From Cacajao melanocephalus (taxonomy: Eukaryota; Chordata; Mammalia; Primates; Pitheciidae), in assembly GCA_963573385.1 (NCBI GenBank), contig CAUYLG010076815.1, positions 1-64,000 of the forward strand: a stretch of 64,000 nucleotides of DNA, read 5' to 3'. The notes below the pieces were generated by a model. The model searched no databases. It saw only the letters and a list, made by a program, of their open reading frames with translations, and was not told where the DNA came from. This document shows, in pieces, positions 1 to 64,000 of the stretch. The first letter of the stretch is position 1; every line of letters starts with the position of its first letter. The position numbers and the translations under genes were made by a program.

Positions 1-725
<725 letters not shown>

Positions 726-746
726 TCAACACGAATGTTTGCTTCA

Positions 747-1048
<302 letters not shown>

Positions 1049-2102
1049 ATAGCTTCTCTTATAAATATGCCTTTCTTTATCTACAACTGTCTTGGTAAAT
1101 TCCTTTACCACCTGAGACACTGGCCCTAGCTAATTGCTACCCATGACACCCTGCTCCTTCCCACCACTGGCTCCCATGACAAAGTCAGGAGTGGGCACAT
1201 TAGATGCCTGGCCTTGGTCCTAGGCCAGCACCCCAGATTTAAGGGAGGCTGGTGGGGGAGAAGTGAGAATTTTGTTTCTGTAATGGAAGGAAAGCAGGGT
1301 CTCCTAATGAAGCTCTGAAATGGTAATCCTCAAACACAGGAAGAAAAAGAAAGACATCCTTTAGAATCCCACTTCACTGTTCTGCAACCTGGACCAGCAG
1401 GAAATGTAAAGATCACTATTTCTAAGCAATAGGTATGGCTCATAATAGAAGAAATGCAAATCTTCCCTGAAACAAACAAAAACTCTCACAAAAGGATTGT
1501 CCCAGTTTCCACTGATGCCCCAGGCTCTGGGGCAGTTTTTCAAGAACTCCTTTGGTGAGGGTTCTCTCATTTTGCCAAAATGAGAGACAAACAAAATTGC
1601 ATTTTCTTCAGCCACAGAATGGTTTTGTGTAGTTCTATTTCTTCAACACGAGGACCCATTTCAGATATTCACTCTTTCCAGCTCAGCTAACCACTATTAG
1701 AGAGCCAGAATGGCACTCTCCCTGCCCCCAGGGTTAGGATCCTACTAGCTTTTTTGTTTCTGGGCTTTTGTTCCTGTGGCAAAAGAACTTCAGTCTTCAA
1801 AGCATAGTACAAGTATGGAACTCAGAAACTATGGTGTTTCATTTTTTTTTTTTTTCTTTTCAGTAGGGAGTTTATTTGGGTCCCGTTCAAGGACTACGAT
1901 GTGGGAGCATCAATTCAAGTTGTCCTGGATAAATGCTCCCAGGAACCGTATTTTAACACAAATATAAATGACGTTCATTTTGTTTGAACTGGCCTGATCT
2001 GTAGAGCCCCAGGATAGCAGAGGTTCTGGAATGTCCTGGAATGTTGTGCTCTCCCGCTCCTTCCTTCCCTGGTTCACACCTATTTACAATGTCCCAGATC
2101 AG
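1049..2102. other. Intergenic stretch without a recognised gene
   Basis: About 1 kb of moderately AT-rich sequence. The only structured element is a T tract followed by a possible retrocopy at 1845-1985, listed separately. No exon-like frame with splice sites was found. Confidence 0.5.
1845..1985 (-). pseudogene. Candidate 3'-truncated processed retrocopy, parent unknown
   Basis: Read on the minus strand, about 120 bp of non-Alu sequence carries AATAAA (plus-strand TTTATT at about 1870-1876) and then, 15-20 bases later, an A tail (plus-strand T tract at about 1842-1854). That is the arrangement left by LINE-mediated insertion of an mRNA 3' end. I do not recognise the parent transcript. The similar GTTTCATTTT and GTTCATTTT sequences at the two ends could be a decayed target-site duplication. 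An old SINE or LINE 3' end is the alternative. Confidence 0.35.
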
Positions 2103-2869
<767 letters not shown>

Positions 2870-3183
2870 AAGCAATCATTTGGCAGTGTGCTGACTGGCA
2901 CTATGTGGTAGTGAGAAATGGCTCTGGTCCCAGGCATGCCTGGGTTGCATACCGGCCCCGCCATGGGTCCCTGGGAAGCTGGCTGGTTCCGCTATGATCC
3001 TGCCTCCCTTGTTAGGAGACAGGAGAGCACGCGTCTCTCACGGCTGACTGTGTAAGTGAAATGACACCAAAGGCCTGGCACATGCCAGGGGATCTGACAC
3101 ATGGAAATTAACATCCTTAGATAGAAGTGCAAGACGAGCCCCCAGCAGGGAGCTGAGAGGGCAGCTGGCTTCTGCCAAATTCC
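2870..3183. other. Intergenic, no gene seen
   Basis: The sequence around 3000-3120 has the look of worn MIR-type sequence but is too diverged for a firm call. No coding signal is present. Confidence 0.4.
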
Positions 3184-3480
3184 TTTTTATTTTTTGAGAT
3201 GGAGTCTCGCTCTGTCATTCAGGCTGGAGTGCAATGGCGTGATCTCAGCTCACTGCAACCTCTGTCTCTCCGGTTCAAGTGATTATTCTGCTTCAGCCTC
3301 CTGAGCAGATGGGACTACAGGCATGTGCCACCACACCAAACTAATTTTTTATATTTTTAGTAGAGACAGGGTTTCACCATCTTGGTCAGGATGGTCTCGA
3401 TCTCAGCCTCGACCTTGTGATCCACCCGCCTCAGCCTCCCAAAGTGCTGGGATTACAGGCATGAGCCACCATGCCCAGCC
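3184..3480 (-). repeat. Alu (full-length dimer)
   Basis: Reverse-complement Alu from TTTTATTTTTTGAGATGGAG to GCCCAGCC. Confidence 0.93.
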
Positions 3481-3740
3481 TAAACTCTTAACCCTTTCTG
3501 AGGCCCTTGGGATAGGACCACTGCCTACTGTCCACCCTTCCTGTGGTGGCCCCACTCACCTTTCAGCCCCTCCTCTGATCACCCCATCCCCAACCTCTAC
3601 TGAACTACACCCACTACTTGAACCAAGCATCCAGACCTGTACACAGCCTGCTCCCTTATCTGGGATGTTTGTCACCCTCCCTGAGGCCACTTCTCCTTGC
3701 CCTGAACCTGTTTAACTCCTATTCACCCTGTAGACTGTGA

Positions 3741-4147
<407 letters not shown>

Positions 4148-4356
4148 GGAAGCCTCCCTCGACCCCTTCCTTGGTGCTTCCTCAGCCTCCAGGGCTTCCC
4201 CCATCACCACCTGCCCTGAGGACATGGGGTTGTCACTGGAAGAGGAGTCCCAGGAAGACATGGTGTGAGTCTGAGGTGCCCTGAATAGGACCGTCACAGA
4301 GCGGTCACTCTACACCCATTTATTGTGAGAACGAACACGGCATTCTGGAACACGTT

Positions 4357-6727
<2,371 letters not shown>

Positions 6728-7749
6728 CTAAGGAGAAAAACGACATAATTTAATGCCAGAAATAGCCATGTCTCTCCTAATAAAATGGTGGACTGTCTTT
6801 GGTCAGGAAACAAGAAACGTATAATCATAATTTGATCATAATTTGAATTTTGTTTGGTTGCCAAGAAACTTAGGGTCAGGCTGAAGTGCATGCAGTGACT
6901 ATATGTCTCTAATTTTTGGCACAGTTATTCCTCCCTGACTCAATTGTTTCCTAAAACAAAAAACAAAAACAAAAATTTTTCACTAGTCAAACACACCATC
7001 CACTTTCATTTAGTTTCCTTTGAGTCTTTAGCCACGTGAATACAGCTTTTACATAGTCCCCACTGCACACTCACACTCAATTTGATTTTCTATTTTTTCA
7101 CATAATATTAGTTCGCAAATACCATATTTCTATTTATGTATCCTATTCTGCCTTTTCAACAATGGCACAATATCCCACTGAATCATGAAATATTGTAGGG
7201 TTGAATCCAACTGTACATTCCATAAATGTGCTATTGTTGAACTCTGTTTTTTTTTCCCAGATTTTCGCTGTTCTAAATAATTCTATTACAAAAATAAATG
7301 AGTAAAGGTTATCAAGGGAGTCATCAAGAGAAATCAAAACGGCTGGTAAGCACGTGAGAAGGGTTCAACCTCTCTGATGATTAAAAACATACTTTGAAAC
7401 AAGATAAGAGTTTCTTTTCCCTGTGGAAATAGCTCAGATTAAACAACAAAGTGAACACAATGCTGGCTGGGAAACGGAGACACCCACAGCTGCTGTGTCT
7501 CTCTCTGGATTGTGAATTTGGCAGTTTCTTGGTGCAGCACTTACTCTGCTAGGCCATCCATGCTGGAAGCCACAGAGGTACAGCTGAGCCTAGAGTACAT
7601 GGGTTTCATGAAAGCATCCACCCTGCAAAGTTTAAATACCAAAATGTCCCCTAATAAGAGAATGAGTGGTTAAGTAAATGTGTATAAGACTTTTAAACAT
7701 ATCCACTCACTGGATATGTAATGAAGATTTCTAATGAGACAGGGAAATG
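6728..7749 (+). repeat. AT-rich old L1/HAL1-like sequence
   Basis: The stretch resembles LINE 3'-region wording (ATTTTCGCTGTTCT followed by ACAAAAATAAATGAG; later AAGAGAATGAGTGGTTAAG and CACTGGATATGTAATG). It is badly worn and carries no long frame. The family assignment is tentative. The Alu at 7750 was inserted into it. Confidence 0.4.
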
Positions 7750-8066
7750 GGCCGGGCATGGTGGCTCATGCCTGTAATCCCAGCACTTCGGGAGTCTGAG
7801 GCTGGTGGATCATGAGGTCAGGAGTTCAAGACCAACCTGGCCAACATGGTGAAACCCTCTCTACTAAATATATGAAAATTAGCTGGGTATGGTAGTGTAA
7901 TCCCAGCTACTCAGGAGGCTGAAGCAGGAGACTTACTTGAACTGGGACCTGGGAGGTGGAGGTTGTAGTGAGCCGAGATCATGCCACTGCACTGCAGCCT
8001 GGACTACGGAGGGAGACTCTGTCTCAAAAAACAACAACGACAACAGCAAAAACAAAACAAAGCAAA
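7750..8066 (+). repeat. Alu with clear target-site duplication
   Basis: ACAGGGAAATG occurs at 7739-7749 and again at 8067-8077, directly flanking the element. This is a clean LINE-type target-site duplication. Confidence 0.95.
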
Positions 8067-8077
8067 ACAGGGAAATG

Positions 8078-9611
8078 TTACAATACTATCATGTTTAGTG
8101 AAAAACAGAACCCTAGATATGAAAGGAGTCAGATGACCTCTATTCAAATAGAGGCGCTGCCAACCTCTAGTTCTGAGACTCCTGGGTCTGAGACAGGGAC
8201 TTTATTTGTTGCAGTAAAATAATAGCTGGAGTTTCAGCCTGATGATCACACAAGTTCCCTGTGTCTTCCAAGTCCCGGGGTCAGTGTGGGGCGGGCGAGG
8301 CCAAGGGCCTGTCATTGACGTCAGCACACACAATGGGCTGCATTACACAGGAGAACACTGAGTTTGGGGCATTTACTGCTTTTATGGTAAACTTGTCTGG
8401 AGGGAGATGGTACCTCCTCCTTCGAGGTTGCTTGTTGCAAACACGACTCTGAGACACGGGTGTGGAGCAACCAGGGCTTTGCATCTGGGGCATACTCTGC
8501 AAGAATGTGCAGGAATGTCCAGGCCCATGATGGATTCTTCCCCCAACACCTGGGTGTAGCTCACCTGGACTACAAGAATCTCAGGCCTGCGATCTTCCAG
8601 TGGGCCTCTGAAAGCTGGCATGTGCTCAGAACTGGAGAACGGGGCCTAGAGTCAGCCTGAATTTTGGGGTCTGAAGCATGCTTAGAAGCAGCCTGGTTCA
8701 CCTCCTGCATTTTGCAGATAGGGAAACTGAGGCCCAGAAAGGGACTTGCCCAGAGCCAGACAGTGAATGAGGAAGGGGTCGGGACTGGTGCCCCCCTTCT
8801 CTGGTCCTGAGGGCACATCACTGTTGCCACCAGCACTGCAGCTGACAGTGACTAAATTACAGAGTTTTCTCCATGGGGCTCACCTCATGGGAGTCAGCAT
8901 CTCCTTCAATTCTCACGATCCTGCAAAGTCCTAATCCTTGCCCCACGTGACACGTGAGGAAATGAGGTACCAAGAAGTCAAGTGCTCAGTGTCACAGAGC
9001 CAGAGAGTAGTGAGCTTAGATTGGAACCCAGGGGTCTGGCCTCAGGTTCAGTCTGTCCCAGGCTCAGTCAGGACCTCTAGCTGGTCCTGGGGGCTGGGAG
9101 GTTCATGGTGCTTACTTTCCTGACACCCGGTGCCTGACTTTCCAAGTCACCAGCCACAGGGACACTAGGCTGTGGAGAGGCCATGGAGGACAGGTTTGGG
9201 GCAAGGACCCGACTGAGTGCCTAAAAAGGGGGCGCCTCAGAACAGGAGTAAGCTCTTGAAACTTCAGGATAGGCTGGGGGAGGCCAGGTTTCCGCTGCCC
9301 TCTCTCCTGGCTCCGGCCTCTTTCCCCAGCTGCTGCAGGCTTGGCTCAGTCCTCCTCCCTCAGCAGTCCCTCTGCCTGCCTAGGGCAGTGTCGGTGCCCA
9401 GCTGAATGAAGGAGGGTCACCTCCTCCTGCTGTCCCTGTTTCCTCCTCCCCACTTCCTTCTCAGCTACCCGCAGCACGGCCACTCCCTTCCCATCCCCAG
9501 AAAAGACCCTGGTCACATCACCAGCGGCCGCCTGCTCCAATCCCATTGAGACTTCTTAGTCCTGGCTTCACTGAGCACTGGGCCACACTGGGCGGTCCCA
9601 GCCAGAATCAC
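8078..9611. other. Intergenic stretch with MIR fragments
   Basis: About 1.5 kb. Two MIR-type SINE remnants are visible on the minus strand. One, at about 8690-8790, holds GGGAAACTGAGGCCCAGAAAG and a following CAGAGCCAGACAGTGAATG. The other, at about 8890-9060, holds ACACGTGAGGAAATGAGGTACC. Nothing gene-like is supported. Confidence 0.55.
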
Positions 9612-9900
9612 TTTTTTTTTTTTTTGAGATGGAGTCTTACTCTGTTGCCCAGTGTGTGTGATCTTGGCTCACTGCAACCTCTGCCGTGTGGGTTCAAGCA
9701 ACTCTCTTGCCTCAGCCTCCTATGTAGCTGGGACTACAGGTGTGCACCACCAAGCCTGGCTATTTTGTATTTTTTTTTTTCGTAGAGACGGGGTTTCACC
9801 ATGTTGGCCAGGCTGGTTTTGAACTCCTAATCTTAGACAATCCGCCCGCTTCGTCTTCCCAAAATGCTGGGATTGCAGGTGTGAACCACCGCCACCAACC
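9612..9900 (-). repeat. Alu (full-length dimer)
   Basis: A T tract, then GAGATGGAGTCTTACTC, ending with GCCACCAACC. Internally it is more diverged than most copies here. Confidence 0.9.
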
Positions 9901-10679
9901 TATTCTTGCCTTTTATGTAAATAGAATCACGCAGCGAGCGTTCCTTAGTGGCTGACTCTGTTACTCCTACTTAAGTCTGTGAGAGTTACCCGTTATGTGA
10001 GGTGCGGATCATTCATTCCTGTTCAGTTTGTCCTGCTCCTAAGCCCGAGTACTCCACGATATTCATCTGCCTTGAGGAGGCTGGTTTTCCCAGTTGGAAG
10101 AATTATGACTATGGGCGTTCTCCTACATGTCTTTCTGTCTTTTGGACACACGTGTATGCGTTTCTGTTGGGTGTAAGGCTGGGGGGGGGGGGCGTTGGTG
10201 GCTCAAGGGGTCCATAGTGAACTCACAGGAACGCCACTAGCTCAGTGGTGTCCTATGAGTTTCACCCCGTTCCTCCGCATCTTCACCTGCGCTATGTTGT
10301 CTTTCTGCTTTGGAAAATAAATCTGCTTGTGGTTCCAAAGACTAATTCATCCTCAGTAACCCCCGTAGCCATGAATTCCTATACAAGGAACTGGTCCCCG
10401 CAAGCCCAGCGCCAAGGCCGCCTCCCCTGCAACCTTGGTGACTTCCTGCGTCTCTCCCTCGGGCTCTGGTGTCCCGAGTGAGCCCAGCACCGGTTGGGAT
10501 TTTGGTTGCCTGCTGGCCTGGCCCAACTGTCCCTGTCTCTGAGGGCAGAGTCGGATCCCACTCCGGGACACGCCTGGAGTCAGCCGCCGACCTGCAGCCT
10601 CCAGGCCGAGGGTGCGGGCTTGGCGGTGGGCCCGTCCCCGTCCACCTACCCCCCACAGCCAGGCCTCCAACTCCAGGCC
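9901..10679. other. Upstream flank of the FBLN1 CpG island
   Basis: Non-repetitive sequence that rises in GC content toward 10.4 kb. It contains a 13-base G run at about 10182-10194. No exon is supported. It may hold distal promoter elements, but none can be named with confidence. Confidence 0.45.
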
Positions 10680-11021
10680 GGGGTCCCAGCTGCTCCACGC
10701 CGAGTCGGGCGGGGCTGACCTTTGATCCTAAGCCCGCCCCTCGAGAGGGGGTGGGGGGAGGAGGGGATCGAGTTTCACGGGAAGTGGGGGGATAGGGCTG
10801 GGGGCATCCGGCCCGAAGGCGCCCCCTCTGTGCCCCGTCCGGGGACGTCTGGAGTCCAGGCCCCCGCCCCGAGCCGTGGGCGCGCGCCCCTCGTGGCCCG
10901 GCTGCGAAGAGGGAGGGCCGCGGCGGGGGGCGCAGGGAGGGAGGACCAGGAGACCCGCGGCCCCGCCTCCGCCGCGCCCTCCTCCCGGGCGGGATAATTG
11001 AACGGCGCGGCCCGGGCCCAG

Positions 11022-11126
11022 CGTTGGCTGCCGAGGCTCGGCCGGAGCGTGGAGCCCGCGCGGTTGCCCCAGGACCGCGCCCGCGCCTTTGTCCGCCGCC
11101 GCCAGCCGCCCGCCCGCCAGCCGCCC
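11022..11126 (+). other. FBLN1: FBLN1 5' untranslated region (start approximate)
   Basis: About 105 GC-rich bases between the presumed initiation zone and the ATG. No upstream ATG is present, so scanning ribosomes meet the FBLN1 start first. The start context is GCCGCCCATGG, with the favourable G at +4 but C rather than a purine at -3. The exact 5' end cannot be read from sequence alone. Confidence 0.6.
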
Positions 11127-63196
<52,070 letters not shown>

Positions 63197-63282
63197 GCAC
63201 TCGCTTCGCGGGGTCTCCTTCCTGTCGCTTTCCTAACCCTGCCCTCCGAGGCCATAATAAAGTCTCAGCAAGCGTCCCACAC
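63197..63282 (+). other. FBLN1: FBLN1 isoform C 3' UTR (short)
   Basis: About 85 bases from the stop codon to the expected cleavage point, 15-25 bases past AATAAA. The extreme shortness leaves little room for miRNA or stability elements. Confidence 0.75.
63256..63261 (+). terminator. FBLN1: Polyadenylation signal AATAAA for isoform C
   Basis: Canonical hexamer 60 bases after TGA, followed by GT-rich and T-rich sequence (TGCCTTGGTTTTATTTGG) at 63297-63313 that fits a downstream element. Confidence 0.9.
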
Positions 63283-64000
63283 CGTGAGCCTCGCGTGCCT
63301 TGGTTTTATTTGGCATGGTTGGGAGTCTGTGCCACTTGTTACCTGGGGGTGAGCCAGGCACTGGCGCCACCCCCTGGTACCCCCGAGGGCTGACTGAGGA
63401 GCACTCCCCATTAGCGGTGTGTGCTCGGGGGTCTTTGTTCACAGAGCCCCCTGTCTGTACCGACAGGGAGGCCGTGCTGGGCACACCATTTCAGAGGTGT
63501 TAATTTGTCTTCACTTTGTGTTGAACCCAAAGAATAAAGGTGCTGGTGGAGAAGGGCCCTGTCGTTTTACCAATGCAGAAACCGAGGCCCAGAGAGAAGG
63601 GGAAGGGTTGGCCAAGGTTGCATGGCCTGTGTGGCCACGCCAGGTCGAGGAAGCAGGTCTGCTGGCCCCTGCCTGGTTCTTTGCTGTGTCCCCGGAGGTG
63701 AGCATTTCACTAAGACAAGAAGGCTGTCTCCTAAGATTCAAGCCTGGGCTCTGTTTGTCTGGATGAGAAGCCCAAATCTGGGACGCAGAAGCCCGGATGT
63801 GGCTACAGCTCCCAGGATACAGCTCCGGCCTCGGTGAAGTCGTTTGCCCCCGCCGAGGCTCCTGGCCTTTTGCCAGGGAGAAGCAAAGGACCACATAATA
63901 CACGTGGTGCCCACAGGACCCTACACAGGCCTTACACTAGTCCTGCCAGGCAGGTGGTCATCCTTGTGAAGACTCAGAGGGCAAGTGATTCGCCCAAGAT
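63283..64000. other. Sequence downstream of exon 15C (intron for isoform D)
   Basis: No isoform D exon is present. A second AATAAA at 63533-63538 could serve a longer 3' end. MIR-like pieces are at about 63565-63640 (GCAGAAACCGAGGCCCAGAG) and 63930-64000 (GTGAAGACTCAGAGGGCAAG). The rest is single copy. Confidence 0.6.

Noticed and set aside
63533..63538. AATAAA as the main isoform C poly(A) signal
   Set aside because: The AATAAA at 63256 is only 60 bases past the stop and has a better downstream T/GT element. The later one may be a minor distal site.
63283..64000. Isoform D exons of FBLN1
   Set aside because: Searched for the D-type tail after exon 15C; nothing resembling it is present before the window ends.

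Overview
The window is primate genomic DNA, almost certainly from a catarrhine and most likely an Old World monkey. About forty Alu elements (old dimers, free monomers and at least one near-consensus AluY-like copy) place it in primates. The one protein-coding gene recognised is FBLN1 (fibulin-1). Its protein aligns residue for residue in length with human fibulin-1C (683 aa) as I remember it, but differs at about 30 positions, which argues against human or great ape. The species call is inference.

Layout. 1-10.5 kb is upstream intergenic sequence: Alus, two MaLR LTRs (MLT1-type at 2464-2869; MST/THE1-type at 4357-5041, split by an Alu), old L1/HAL1-like, L2 and MIR debris, and one candidate 3'-truncated retrocopy. 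I see no gene there. 10.68-11.35 kb is a GC-rich CpG island with several GC boxes. It holds the FBLN1 promoter, the 5' UTR and exon 1. From 11,127 to 63,196 FBLN1 runs on the + strand in 15 coding exons: 11127-11205, 24326-24431, 31668-31803, 33882-34044, 37280-37339, 39031-39132, 39768-39905, 41185-41322, 47160-47303, 48189-48317, 49427-49552, 53329-53448, 55059-55190, 56928-57051 and 62842-63196. The summed length is 2052 nt, or 683 codons plus TGA. Introns are between 0.6 and 13.1 kb and are full of Alus. An AATAAA at 63256-63261 ends the isoform-C transcript. The last 0.7 kb is intron with respect to isoform D, whose terminal exons must lie beyond the window.

How the gene works. Exon 1 encodes the signal peptide, exons 2-4 three anaphylatoxin-like modules, exon 5 an acidic linker, exons 6-14 nine EGF modules (eight calcium-binding, one per exon, all joined in phase 1), and exon 15C the isoform-C form of the fibulin-type C-terminal module. 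The product is a secreted extracellular-matrix and basement-membrane glycoprotein. Isoform choice is made after exon 14. Reading through the exon 14 donor gives an immediate stop (isoform A, 566 aa), splicing to 62842 gives C, and splicing further downstream gives D.

There is no microbial, viral or defence-type novel system here. The better leads are local: the stop codon built into the exon 14 splice donor, a weak exon 9 donor with a competing GT four bases away, inverted Alus around exon 5, uneven divergence along the protein, a two-period minisatellite carrying an ETS-like motif in every unit, and several small tandem or dispersed intronic duplications.
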